Origin: Aldrovandia affinis
Taxonomy: Eukaryota; Chordata; Actinopteri; Notacanthiformes; Halosauridae
DNA: 64,000 nucleotides
Direction of reading: 5' to 3'
Assembly: GCA_029706075.1 (NCBI GenBank)
Contig: JAINUG010000014.1
Span: forward strand, 8,001,157 to 8,065,156
Below are positions 26,401-39,963 of this stretch, piece after piece. Numbering within the stretch: position 1 is the stretch's first letter; each line of letters begins with the position of its first letter. The translations under genes and the position numbers were made by a program. Under the pieces are notes generated by a model. It was not told the DNA's origin. It ran no database searches and was given only the letters and a program-made list of their open reading frames with translations.

Positions 26401-28183
26401 TCAACAGCAATGGGCTCCCTGCACCCATTAGCGGTATGCTCTCTTCTGGTTTGAGTGCCCCTCATTCAACACCCTATTGACAACAAGAGTGTGTAAAATG
26501 TGTAAAACATACACCAAGCAGAAATCCTGCTGAAACAACATTCATATTAAGTTTTAGCCAGCTTCTGTCAACAAGCGGAACCGCCAGAAGTGCTGACGGA
26601 AGCCCTCAGTGCAAATCACTCAGTGCTCAAGTAGCATGCAGGTATTTCTGCATAAGAGTTTCATACCTGGATTACCTTGAAATGTCAGTCTTAAACCCTG
26701 AATAGTGAGTGTGTGTGTCGGAGGTACAGTCAATGGCTTGGCTAGTTCCGAGGAGGTGGTTTGGCGTATCACCAAACAGCTTTTACAGCCAGACTTAAAC
26801 CTAGAGCTTGACAAATTGGAATTCTGTCCTTGTGGTGAGCTTGTGTACCTGAATTCCAGGCTCCCTCGCATCACACAAAATGGTGTAATTGCTGTCTGTG
26901 TCTTTCACCAGGACTGTAACACATGATGCACGTGAGTAAACGTGTAAATGATTTATTTATTTCAGAATGGTGGAGCGAGAACTTCAGAGAGACTACAGCT
27001 TCATCCATGATGTATCCTTCCTGTTTATCTCACCAATTAGAACCTACACTGCTGTCGATTGAAGACTTAATTATTATATATATAATGTAAAATGTAAAAT
27101 GATATATATATTTTTTATCATAATGTGATTCAAAGCTTGTTCTGAGTCTTAAAGTTTAGATCATCCCCTATTTTGCCTATTATGCTTTCGAGCCTTGAAC
27201 CCAGTTATCAATCATCTCAGTGAATCCTGTAATTAACATTGGTAACGTTGAAAAAAATATGGGGTTGTTCTTTGAATTATTTGTTCATAGGCAAACCCTT
27301 TTATTAAGAGATTGGTCAATTACCATAGAAGCAAAACATCAAAATTAATATTGAACTACCACTCCAGTAATTCCCTCCTCCCACCACTATGAGGGCACTA
27401 TTGTCTCTTCTGAAACTCTTGCTATGTAATCACCCCCCATTGCAGTAAATTTAATCATTTCAATGAATAATCTAATTTGCACAATTGAAGGTTCTAAGCA
27501 CGAGGACTGACTTTGAATTAAACGTGTGCTGACACTTTATCACTTACTGTTGTGCTCGATTATAGGGTCAGATAATGCACACAATTAAAGCAGGAAAAAT
27601 ATTGCATACTTGCTTGGGGTTAAAAATCCTTATTGATTTGAGAAATTTGTGAGCTGGCTGAAAAAACTTATTTTCTTTTTTTGCTGATCAGGGTTATAGT
27701 GTGCAGTGTGTTTTTGTAACTTCATTGGATGTTTTTACACATTTTAGATGCTTTATTACCATGTCAATTTTATTAATTTAGTGTTAAGTTAAATCAGAAT
27801 ACTTACAGGAAAGTAATGTCATACTAAATCAGTTCCTTTGTGAAAGACTGACTGGACTCTTCAGTGCTATTTGAAGTGATGTTAACTAGGACACTGTCAA
27901 AGGAGGGTGTTGTATTGAAGGAGTAAGTGATTGGTCAATCCTTCACCAGTGCTGCCAGGTGATTCGTGCTTGTAAGGAGACGGCCTTGCCCTGCTCCCCG
28001 CGTTTCCTGGACGTTTTCAACGACACGGCGGTATTGGGCTTCCCGCCACAACGCCTGGCCTGCCTGCCCCCCCACACCTGGACACAGGCCCCCGAACCCC
28101 TGTACCTGCACTGTGAGGACCTGGAGATTATTCAGAGAGACCAGGACCCCCGGAAACCTGTACCTGTACCTGTACCACTGTGA
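23492..28183 (+). CDS. srrd: SRR1-like protein
   Basis: Seven coding exons: 23492-23634, 23919-23959, 24763-24934, 25572-25670, 25785-25936, 26966-27011 and 27959-28183 (TGA). The product is about 292 residues. The SRR1 domain is clear: LDCVCYGLGSFSSCISSRYQ, then [38 protein letters not shown], and LTIVGNSFRSIQER. The C-terminal exon gives FLDVFNDTAVLGFPPQRL and CEDLEIIQRDQ, the usual SRRD end. SRR1 proteins are linked to circadian clock control in plants and haem-related regulation in mammals; the molecular activity is unknown. In human SRRD also lies next to TFIP11. Exon 3 begins after a strong pyrimidine-rich acceptor, giving WKEVLSSSLAVS with exon 2, but its 172 nt leaves the LDCVCYGLG part out of frame by one base, so a base seems missing. 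An alternative exon 3 start (24728) has the right later frame but does not fit the exon 2 phase. Confidence 0.93.
24231..24596 (+). repeat. SINE family A copy, forward, with target duplication
   Basis: Forward orientation in srrd intron 2, starting GGGGCCTCCTGCGTGGTGTA (A box). Flanked by ATATATCGATTA (24219-24230) and ATATATTGATTA (24597-24608), 11 of 12 identical. Confidence 0.88.
25245..25562. repeat. GTGTTAATGTCCAC minisatellite in srrd intron 3
   Basis: About a dozen imperfect units of the type AAGTGTTAATGTCCACT[C/A]TATG. The array ends about 10 bp before the acceptor of exon 25572-25670. Confidence 0.95.
25960..26358 (-). repeat. SINE family A copy, near full length
   Basis: Reverse orientation in srrd intron 5: TTTCGCCCCATTTAGGGGCC, CCTGCCGCCTGTCCTCCGG, the GGACAGCTAAAAGCCGCCCC core, GGGTTAAAACCGCGACTGC, and head GTTAGACCACTACACTATC. 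Confidence 0.88.
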
Positions 28184-28355
28184 TGACCTAGAGATTATTC
28201 AGAGGGGCCACGACCTCCGAACCCACAACCTAAGCATTGTCAGTGCTATACGGTACCTACTGAGCCACACATAACCACCTGCAGATACCAGATACCTGCA
28301 TTGTGAGGACCTGGAGATTATTCAGAGGGACCAGGGCCAGGGAAACTGAGCTGGA
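28100..28355 (+). repeat. Local duplication of the srrd C-terminal coding end
   Basis: The stretch coding CEDLEIIQRDQ (from about 28111) recurs at about 28178 (TGTGATGACCTAGAGATTAT) and 28299 (TGTGAGGACCTGGAGATTAT). A SINE family C head fragment (28225-28278) lies between copies 2 and 3. The third copy has its own in-frame TGA about 15 codons on (GGAAACTGA near 28343). Confidence 0.85.
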
Positions 28356-28788
28356 CGTGGGGGGAGAGGGAACAAGCAAGAAAGGAGGAGAGAGGAGGGA
28401 GGGGGGATGATGATGGAAAAGTTTGCCCAAATCAAAAGTTTAAGCAGCTGAGCATCATGCGAAAATCAGGACACAAATGCCTGGAGTTTTTGGATACAGA
28501 AACTCTTCACTCGGTGTGTGGGGAATATTCCAGGGGTTAACCGAGAGGGACCATGAATTGAGAATGTTGAATGTGTAAAATTTTGGTGGGTCTTTTCATA
28601 ATTTTGTTTTATGTTCTTTTCCAACTTGTTTTCCAGTCGTGTCAAAGAATTGATTCATTTCTCTGACCCAGTTTGTATAAAGCTTTTGTTGGTTTCATAA
28701 AAAAAAGTATTTCATATTGCATGCTGTAACCAGTGTTCCAATTTCACCACATACCTGAAAAACACTTTAATTTGGCTGGTAAATCCAC
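28356..28788. other. srrd 3' flank
   Basis: Likely srrd 3' UTR and the convergent junction with the CLU-like gene. It has a GA-rich patch at 28376-28405. No canonical AATAAA for srrd stands out. Confidence 0.4.
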
Positions 28789-28794
28789 TTTATT
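28789..28794 (-). promoter_or_regulatory. Probable polyadenylation signal of the CLU-like gene
   Basis: TTTATT on the plus strand reads AATAAA on the minus strand, about 260 nt beyond the stop codon at 29052-29054. Confidence 0.55.
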
Positions 28795-29051
28795 GAAGAA
28801 AACGTGCACACACACAATCAAATCAAATACACTGTGCAGGTGGCGCATCATTTGGTTGCAGTGGGGCAATGGCACATTTGGTAAAATCAACACATTTTAA
28901 TGTAAAACAATGGAAGTATTCCCTCCCCCTGACTCCCATTAAAGTATTTAACTGAATTTCCAGCCATGCCAACAGTTCCAGACTCACAGTTGGCTGTTAA
29001 ACCCTTCCTCCATCAATCTTTGCCGGTCAAAATTATTCACCTCCTCCTGAA

Positions 29052-32000
29052 CTATCCAGTAATCTCCTCCGTTCTGCCCGCCTCCCCATCGACCTCTGCT
29101 GATTCTGGGCCCCCATTGGCTCTTACGCTCTTGCTTTTGACACCAATCATTGATTTTCCTGACTGCCCATCATCAGTTGTCAGGGTCTCCTGCTCTAGGT
29201 CTATCTTTGTGGATCCCAATTCATCGTTTCCTGCCCTGCCTTCATCTCCATTGATCTCTGCGTTCCCCAGTTGGTCATTTGTCACTAAGTCCTGGCCCGT
29301 AACATTCTCTGCCGAATCTGGTTTGACACTATCCACCAGGGAGACCTCCCCTCCATCTACCACCCCTGATTCTGACTCGCCATTTGTCACCTGATCCCCT
29401 CCCTCCTCAGTAACATGATCAGACATTGGCTCCTCATCAGCGGTTTTGTCTTCCACCTCCGTCTTGCGACTGGAATCTGTTTCCTCCTGATTGCGAGCCG
29501 GCGCGGCGTTCTCTGCATCTCCGTCGGAGGCCTCAGGGACGTGGTGAGCTCGGCCTTCATCCTCTGCGTCGTTCCCAGCGACCTTTTCCTCCGCCACTCC
29601 GCCGTTGATGGCCAACGCCAGCTCCGTTTTCTCACTGGCCACTCCAGCGGATGCTCTCATTTCTTTGAGTTTCTCTTTCAGTTCCTCAATCTTGTTGCTG
29701 GAAAATAAATCAATAAAAAAGGTATAATAATGGTCATACATTTCCCATCATAGATCTACTAAGTTTGATCTTTTTTATTTTATTTTATTTTATTTTATTT
29801 TATTTTTTTTAGATTTTTTCCCAGTTTTTCTCCCAATCTGGGACAAAACTTTCGATTTACCCTTCAAGCCTGGAGGCTGGACAAATGATCCACCTCCTCC
29901 GAGACAGAACTCATCCACCTACTTTCTACGGTCGCCCTTCCGCTCCTTGGCGAGCTCGTGCTGGCTCAGCCTCCCCCCTACCCCTGAGGCGGACAGCCAA
30001 TCGGGGCTCTCAGCCAGAGCCGGACTGGCATAGTCTAGTTTCTGCAGCTGCAGTGGGCAACTTGCATTCCGGGCAAATGTTTAGACCGTTACACTACCCG
30101 AATATATGCTATTTAGCAGACGCTTTTATCCAAAGTGACTTACAGTAGTGAATGCATACAACCTAAGGGTTGTCAACGAGATGCTCTACCTACTGAGCCA
30201 CACAGAACCATGGTCTACCTACTGAGCCACACAGAACCGCACTCTACCAACTGAGCCACACAGAACCACGCTCTACCTACTGAGCCACACAGAACCATGC
30301 TCTACCTACTGAGCCACACAGAACCACCGTGGGGTTGCAATTGGGTTCGGTTAAACTTACAAGTGTCGTTTACCGTCATAACAATGAGAAGTAGATTGAA
30401 GAGAGAGAACTCTCCACGGCGATGTGACACCACACACGACTCCTACCTTATAGTTGGCTTGAGGATTCCGTTGACCAGGGCAAGCTGTTCTAAGGTGGCT
30501 TCCATTGATGGGGCTAAACTCTGTAAAGAGACAGACACATATTAGCTCTGCTCAACGTGTTAATGGCTGTGGACAGTCCTTGTCTTCTCTCCCAGTGTAC
30601 CGTCTCATTCGTCAGCACAAAGGAAATGGTCATTATCCAAGGAGCAGTGAATCATTCAAGCATAATTATAATTGTGTAAGTGAAGGTAGTTTGAACCAAA
30701 TATTTTAAATTTGGTCTGAATATACATTTAAAAGTTTGGTCTGAAAATACATTAAAATACAATTTATTTGCTTTCCTTACAAGCTGAACTGCTTATGTTA
30801 TGTCGTGCTCACATGCAGGGGGTATACAAAATAATGGAAATGCCAAACAATATATGAATATTTATTAACTAATAAGGAGTTGGGCCACCCTTTGCCTTCA
30901 GAACAGATTCAATGCAATTCAATTGTAATGCTGTAAACAAGTTTTTAACTGTTTATAGTGGGCTATTGGACCATTCTTCAAGAAGGGAAGCCTCCATTTT
31001 TTGAGAGCTGAAGGCGGTGTAAATCAATACCAGGTTATGTGCTATTGCACATTGGCCTTGGTTACAAGCGGTTACCGAATGGCAGCCCTACCATAAATAT
31101 CAGCTTTGTGAAGCTCACAACGTACAGTTTTTGTTGAGACTGGGTCATGGAGGTGTAGATTCTGTGGTCATTTTTGAGCCTGTTGTTTTGTGTTTTTTAA
31201 TCCTGTTAAGTGTCCATCTATCCCTGTCACTGAGCTTCCACTCGTGACAACTGTTGCCCTTTCCTGATGCAGTTTTTGATGCGATTTAGTTACTTCAAAA
31301 TATGAGTCCTTTTTCATTTGGTGTTTCCGTTATTTTTACCTGGGAACATAAGAATACATAATGACGAGAACGGGCAGTTCAGCCCATCTAGGCTCATCAT
31401 GTCCTAATCTAAAAAGTATCTAGCACTGCATCAAGCCTGGACTTGAATACCCCAAGTGTTTCTGCCTCCATTACCAGACCTGGAAAGCTATTGGCACCAC
31501 ACATGAACAACTCTGTAAAAAAAATTACTTCCTGATATCTGTGCAGAATTTTTCTCGTAACTTTTACCTTTCATGCCAGGTACCAATTTAGTTGCCCTTC
31601 TTTGTACTTGTTCCAGAGCTCCTCCCCCCGTGTGTTTTGCGGAGGGGTGCAGGGCTTGGTGTTTACTCACGTCAGGGATGGCTGTATCCGCAGAAGATGC
31701 CCCGCCCTGCCGCAGCGAGCGTTCCACCTGCACGGCCTGCTGGGTAATGGCTCGAAGGAAGTCCGCGCTGCACCTGGTCTGCGGGTGGTCTTCACCGCAC
31801 TGTGGGCGAGGTACATGCTGACTTAATGAGACAGGGCTTGCTGGGGCTAGCTATTTTGCTTTGGCTTTAACATCACGTTACACAACATAAAAATTTGAAA
31901 AATTTTTTAATGTAAATATCATATTTTCCCCCACGAAAGTGAAGCAAAGCAAAGAATACTGTGCAAGCAATGAAAAGGTAACCCACAAATCTGAAACACT

Positions 32001-34234
32001 TAAGACTAGTCACATGAGAAATGAGAAAGCGGGAGGGAGGGGGAGGCTGGGGGTGGGGGCCGACCTGGCTCTGGAACGCGTCCATGGCCTCTCTCTCGTG
32101 GGTCATGGCTCCACGGTAGTCCCCCACGGTGCACAGCCGCTGGGCCAGTAAGTGTTGACTGCGGAGGAGAAAGACGGGGGGCTTTCGATTCGGACTCCAC
32201 TACCACTGATTCTGTACATTAATTAACTGCCATTACCACTGTACATTAAAAAATTAAAAAATGTTAAAAACTTTTATTTCCCTGTGTTACAGGTACAATG
32301 TGCAGCTGCCAACAATGATGTGTATTACAGTGTTACTACACTGATCCCTTGCACTAACAATTATTAATCTTATCATGTATAAATGCACTTTTTGTAAGTC
32401 GCTCTGGATAAGAGCGTCTGCTAAATGCTTAAAATGTAATTGTAGACGGCTTTACACTGCGTCGTTCCTGAAGAGTGAACAAACTCAAACTCAACCGTGC
32501 AGTGACCTTTAAACATGTATACCCAATGGTTTGGTACCAAACCAAACATGCTAAACACGTCGCTAAAGGAAATGCTTCCGATTGAACTATTTAAAGGACT
32601 CAAAATTAATTTCTACCCCCAATTAGCTATGTTCTGAAATAATGGGGATAAACCAAGGGGCACCCCTTGATCACTTGGCCTAAGTTACTAAATTCAACGT
32701 CCATTCAGGACATGAGAAATTTGAACTCACGGCCTGATTATCACAGACCTTTTTCCTAATTAATATCAGATTTTGGCCAGAGTGGTCAACTGGGAAGGAA
32801 CATATGATGTTCGATGGATGCTTTTGGCATTTTGGATGACTGCGTTTGATAAGTTTCTAAATCAGGGCTATTCAACTGGCGGCCCAGGGGCCAAATGCAG
32901 CCCACAATCTACATATTCTTGGCTCTTCGATCATTGAGGAGAATGCATACGATTGTGTCAGTGTCTGCACTGTGTCAGCATACCTCCCCACGTAACAGAG
33001 TAGAATAACACATAGTCTAATAGCTATGCATATTTAAGGCATTTACTTGGTACACACACATATACAATACACCTCAATCATGCATCGTTTAATCAAATTT
33101 ATGTGCAATATGTTGGGCCCTGAATGCGTAATTTAAAAAAAAGAATCTGGCCCCCATGAAGAAATGGTTTGAAGACCCCTGTGCCAAATGATTATTCTGC
33201 CTTCACACCTACACTCTATTTCAGACGGGCCTGAATCCTGCTGGCCATTTGAAATGCAATCACAGTGGTCACTGAACATGGTTCAGCTTGTGCTAGTTTA
33301 ATATGGTTCAGTGTGTGCTAGTTTAATGGTTCATGGTTCATGGTTCAGTGTGCTGGTTTAATATGGTTCAGTGTTCAGTGTGTGTTTAACATGGTTCTGT
33401 GTGATGTTTTTTTTATTTTTTATTTGTTTCAGATTTTTTCCTGTTTTTCTCCCAATTTAGTAGCCAATTACACCCTCTATTTGTTTCGATTTACCCTCCC
33501 CTCATGGGTCCGCCGCTCGTCTCTACAAGGCAAGCTAATTCTCAGAGGGCAGCGAACTTCGCTTCCTTCGAGACGCAATTCGCCCACCCACGTTCTGGAG
33601 ACTCCTTTACGTGTTGTGTGTGTTTAACATGGTTCAGTGTGTTATGGTTTATGGTTCAGTGTGCTGGTTTAACATGGTTCAGTGTGTGTGTGTGCTGGTT
33701 TAACATGGTTCAGTGTGTGCTGGTTTATGGTTCAGTTTGTGCTGGTTTATCATGGTTACTTGAGAGCGGTCTGCAGATCGGTGGGACCGCGGAAGAGGGT
33801 GTTGAGTTTCAGCGCGCTCTGGAGGAACTGAATGGACTGGTCGCCCTGCAGCAGCAAACCCAGGGAACTCTGGGGGAAAAGAGGAAAAGAGATCAGGCCA
33901 AAGCCCTCACCGCTGTGAAGCAGAACGGCACACACACGTACAGTCTGTGACATAACGGGCAGATTGGAAGACTGCTTGACTTCAAGCGTTAACCACAGAC
34001 AGACTGAATTTGCAAGCTTGTTAAAATAGCCATTGCAAGCTAATGCAACATTTATCATATAGTAACGAGAGCAACGTTATGTTATTATTGTCTGTCTGCT
34101 GCTGTCTTACAAATAAAAACAAAAAATCTATTAATCAAATTGGTCCGATTCATCAATATTTTAAGTACAACAATTCTTTTTTGAAAAACAATGCAGACCG
34201 TGAGATTGCGCTCCAAAAGTTACATTTCTGAATA

Positions 34235-34265
<31 letters not shown>

Positions 34266-37200
34266 GTAGTATAATGGTTTGGGAACTGGCCAGGTTTGAT
34301 TCTCAGGTGGGGGCACTGCCGTTGTACTCTTGAGCAACGAACTTAACCTGAATTGCTTCAGTAAAAATATCCAGCTGTATAAATGGATTGTATGTTAAGA
34401 AATATGAGAACTTTAAGTGGCTCTGGATAAGAGCGTCCACTAAGTGGACTCACGTTGAGGGTGGAAGTGTCTCTGGATAAGAGCATGTGCTAAATGCCTG
34501 TGATGTGATGTAGTGACTCACGTCCAGGGTGGCGGTGTAGGGGTGCTCCTCCCCATGGATCAGTAACATCAGGAGTCGCGCGCGGTACAGACAGCGCTGT
34601 GCCAGGCCCAGCTCGCCCCCAGCAAACACGTACACTGCCAGCAGGGCCTGAGAGTGCCGGGGTTATTACGGATACCACACAGATTCAAAGGGAAACAGGA
34701 GACAAAAAAACGAAATAGCTCAGAATCTTTGCTGGGATAAATGCAACAAAACAGCCAGACAAGAAGTGACTCGCTTTCCAGAAACCCTTCATTTAAAAGA
34801 GTCCAGACCATGGATTTGATACCAGACCATGGGTCTCATCCACAAACTAGACCAGGGCCTCAACAGGATGCAGACCATGGGGCTCATCCACAAACTAGAC
34901 CAGTGCCTTAACAGGATGCAGACCGTGGGGCTCATCCACACACTAGAACAGTGCCTTAACAGGAGGAGCCACCCAGCAGTCTGTAAGCTGGTGTTTTAAT
35001 TCTGCAAGTTAATGTATCACAACCAGGAACAAGGAAAAAGGTTAAATCTAGAAACTGATCAGAACCTTCATGGATGAATTAACAGGAGTTACCCTGTAAA
35101 TGACTCATTGAATCGAACCAATCAGGGTTCTTTCAAACTAAACAATGATTGACACTATGGGCTGATTTCATGGTTGCCCTGACATCAGAAATGGCAGACA
35201 CAAGCATTGACTCCAGAAGATTTTGAAAGCACTGCATGGAGAGTGCTCCAGCTTGATTGGCCGTTCTAAACCCTGTGACTAGTGGTGGAGTAAATGAGTC
35301 CTTGTGACACCAAATATGGGCGGAGCTACCATATTCTACCAGTGACTCACTGATTTGAACCAATCACCACATTTTGTGGTGAGTAACACTTCTTGATTGG
35401 TTCAAACAAAGTCAGTGGTTGTAGCTCCACCCATTTTTGCGTGGCGATGCATGTGACCTCATTCTGTGCCCCCTCCCTTCCCCTCCCCTCCCTCCTGATG
35501 TTGTGACTCACGTATTCCTGGATGGTGTTGGGATGGTCGAACCCGAGCACTCTCTCACTGATTACCACCACTCTCAGCTGCATGCTCCTTGCCTGAGGAA
35601 GAGATGGGGATGGGGGTTGACATGCTGAATGATCCCATGGTGAAGTACTGGGAAACACAAGTTTTTTACGTTTTCTTTGTTTTTCCCCATTTTAGTGGCC
35701 AATTATACCCTCTATTTATTTCGATTCACCCTCCCCCACAAACTCGCCGCCCGTCCTCCGGTCAAGCTAATTCCCCAAGGCCGGCAATAATCCGCCTCCT
35801 CCGAGACGGAACTCCCCCTCCTTTTCTGGAGACACCCTTTGTGCTTCTCGGCGAATTTGTGCCGGCTCACCCTCCCCTCTCTCCCTGGAGCGGACAGCCA
35901 AATGCCGCCCCCGATCGGGGCTCCCGGCCAGGGCCGGTCTGGCGCAGTCAGGTTTCGAATCGTGACCGCAATAGGCAGCTCACACTCACAAAGCACCAGT
36001 CAATGCGAGTGCATTAGACCTCTACGCTATCCGAGGCCCCTCCAGTCTGAGTTTGAGGCCTTGTTGCATTCCCATGGACCCTCCAGGTAAAAACATTTAA
36101 AACAAAACCAAACGAATGCAAACCCAGACTCCATTGCAGATGTAGCCAAGTCAACGTCATTGCTAATGCTACTGTGTCCAAATGCCTGAACTGAGCAGAA
36201 ATGTTTACAGATTAGCAAGCGTGCGCATTGAAAAAACAAGGAACTAGTTCAAAATGTCATTCCCATTTCCTCCCACGATTTTCTCTCTCTCGCTTTCTCT
36301 CTCTCTCCGTCAGCGTGTGGCATCCCCCCCACTCTAATGTATGCACAATTAACAGGCCATTGGTTTCAAACTCCCTCCAAAGAGTCAGATTATTTTTGTC
36401 GATACAAACCTTCACAGTGGCTGTTATTAAACATTTGAGCCATTCTTTTTTTGTGTGTGAAATGGGGAAAAAAAGAATGAAATACAATTATTGTTGATAC
36501 CGAGTCTTCTGGATCTAAATTACTATCTTGGGTGCAAGAAACTCTGAAACTGGTTAGACCAGTTCTGCTTGTAAACACAAAGCTGGTACTCAGGGCTAAA
36601 TGCATATGCATGCAGTTCTGACACAACCCAGCTTAACGTGAACATGAGTACACCTATAGATGTATATCTGTATCTAGGGTGTATCTTACACCTACAGATT
36701 AGTGGATTTATGTTGTCAAACATGAATCTAAAGAATGAATAACAACAAAGCAACAAGCATATGTAATATTCTGCATTCAAGACAGAAGGAGAGGTGGAGA
36801 AGTACAATGTCAGCTCTTGAACATGGATAGATAGTTACAGACCCACGGAAGGATTTCAAATAAACTCATGAAAGTCCTCATTGAAAAATATCACTCACTC
36901 TTCAAGCACTGAAAATGACTGGCTCCACAGCTCCAGAAATTATAAGGTTGTAGGAGGACAGGACAGTTAACTGTGACTGACAGCTATGATTGACGGTTAT
37001 TGAAGGCAGCTGATTTAAATGAAACTTTGGATTCCGCATTTTTTTTGTATATACTCTATACAGTCTCTTCTTTAGTCTCTAAATCCCTAAAGATTTATTC
37101 ATCCACTGTGGAGATTGCTTTCTCAGCATATTTGTGTTTCTTAATTTTGGGATGAATTTAAACTGTGCATCAAGAATAACCCTTCTAAATGTACTCCACC

Positions 37201-39793
37201 TTTCATTCACAGTTTTGCAATCTAGAAGTTTTACCCAATCTATATTATTTGCTGTCATTGTATTAGTCCACTCATATGAAGTTGACTGATTGAGTGATTG
37301 AATGATTAAGTGGCCCAAGTGGCTCCACTACCTCTCAGCTGCAAATTCTGTCAGCATTAATTACACAAAACTAGATCCAGAAATGATTTCCCTCTCGTCA
37401 GCTGTGTAACAAACTGCACCAAAAAAGCAGTCATTGACCACATCTAAAAAACCCTCTTCACATTTACCCTGACCTGACACTATTTCCCAATTAATGGAGG
37501 GGTAATTGAAGTCACCCATTATTAACGTCTCCTTCCTGACAAGTTTGTTTTATGTTTCCATAGAGCATAGTATTTATGTTTCTGTCTGAAGCTGGTTGTC
37601 TATAGCATACTCCTATATTAAGGCCCTTCTCATGATTCCCCAGTAGTCTAATCCTTGCTAGGAATGAGAGGGTGGACTGTAGTGTAGTGTTGTGTAAATG
37701 TAATGTAATGGTTGTAATGTAAAATAGTATAAGTTGGCATTAATGGATGACAGGCTGTGGGTTATCGCAGAATAGCTGCACACCTCCGGGGTATGATAAG
37801 GCACAAGGCCGTAGTGTAGTATAGTATAGTGTAGTGTAGTGTAGTATAATCTACTGTAATGGGTTGTACTGTAGTATAATGTAGTGTAGTGTAATGGATT
37901 GTAATGTAGTGTAATGTAATGTAATGCAGTTTAGTATAATGTAGTGTAGTGTAATGGATTGTAATGTAGTGTAATGTCATGCAATGCAATTTAGTATAAT
38001 GTAGTGTAGTGTAATGCAGTTTAATGTAATGCAGTGTAATGTGTTGCCTGCGCTCCAACGGACACACACCTCTGCGCTGCAGCCCTGCAGGTAAGCAAGC
38101 CGTGCCAGGGAGCTGAGGCAGGCACAGGCGTCGGGATGCAGGTCATCGCACACGCGCGAGAACATGTAGGCCGCCTCCTTCAGCTGCTCATAGGCCTGCT
38201 GCACATGCCCTGCAGGGGGGAGCACAACCAGTCAGCCTCCCTGGATCCCCCAACCCCCCACCCCCAGCCCAGCCCTGCTCCTCACTGCCAGCAGACCATG
38301 TCCTTTCCACTACAGATATAAAAACGTAGATACCGCATTGGCTGCTGTTGTATGTGAATGAGGCATCTGCGTTTTGATATCTATGCTTTCCACCACGCAC
38401 CCTTCTGCATGTTGGCCTGAGCGGCGTGGAACAACTTGGAGGCGTCGCTCATGGTCATGGCCATGTGCTTAACCACTGGGAAGACGTTGAGGACGTCGTC
38501 TGGGCCAATCGGGGCCTTGCTGCGGTTGTCCAGGGCGTACTCCCTCAGGCGGAGCTACAGACAGACAGACAGATGGATGTTTTAAATCGCAAGTCAGTCA
38601 GGCAGTTGGTGGACATTGCTGTTCTCACTCAGGAGTTTAGATAAATAATGACCTGTATCCCGGTCTTCAGGCACAGTTCCCGCAGCAGGGACACCTTCTG
38701 CAATCCGTACTGCTCCACCAGGTGGTCAACACTTGTACTGCAACAACATGACAGTTATCGACAGTTACATTTTTATTTTTTTTAGAATTAAATACCCTGT
38801 ATTTTTTTTTTCTCCCAATTTAGGGGCCAATTATACCCTGTATTTTCTTTCATTTTTACCCTCTCCCACAAACTCACCACCCGACCCCACAGGACAATCT
38901 AATACCTCGAGGCAATGATCTGCCTCCGCCCCAACACCCGGGAGGCCCAGGCGTCTCATTTGTGGGTAGAATTACAGGGTATTGGCTGGCGTAGTGGTCT
39001 AACGCACCCCGTATTTGGCTGGTCCTGTACAAGTGTGAGCTCACACTCAGGGACGCGGTTTGAAACCTGTTGCTGCCAGACTGGCCCTGGTCGTTAGGCT
39101 GTCTGCTCCTGAGGGAGGGGGGGGTCGGCACAAACTTGCTGTGAAGCATGTAAGGGTGTCTCCAGAAAGGGGGTCGGTGAGTTCTGTCTCGAAGGAGGCG
39201 GATCATCGCTGGCCTCGGAGAGTAGCTTGCCCCGTAGAGACGGGCGGTGAGTTCATGGGGGGAAGGGTTAATCAAAATAAATAGACGGTATAATTGGCTT
39301 CCAAATTGGGGAGAAAAACGGGGAACACGGTTTTCACTCACCCCAAACCCTCGGTGAGATTGTATGTTTCCTTGGCATCCTGGCACACCAGGTTCCACAG
39401 CTCGCCTCCACTGAGAGCACTCCATGCCATGCTGTCAGATGCCACTCCCCCTCCTCGGCCCCGCCTCCTGGACCGCTTCTTAGGCTCCTCCCCCACAGGG
39501 GCGGAGCTGAAATGAGGCACCAGCAGGCAGCACAGGAAGTGACTAACTGCTGCCGACAGGCTGGACACCTCCACACCCTGCAGATGGAGCAGATAATATA
39601 TAATCACACAGACACACATACACACATGACACACAGACACACACTCACACACAATTACACTTACACTCACACTCACACAGACACACAGACACACACACAC
39701 ACACACACAACCACACACTCACACAGACACACAGACACACACTCACACACACTTACACTCACACTCACACAGACACACACACACACATACACA

Positions 39794-39836
<43 letters not shown>

Positions 39837-39925
39837 ACACACACATACACACTCACACTGACACAGACACATACACACTCACATACACACACACTCACAC
39901 ACACACACACACACAGACACACACA

Positions 39926-39963
<38 letters not shown>

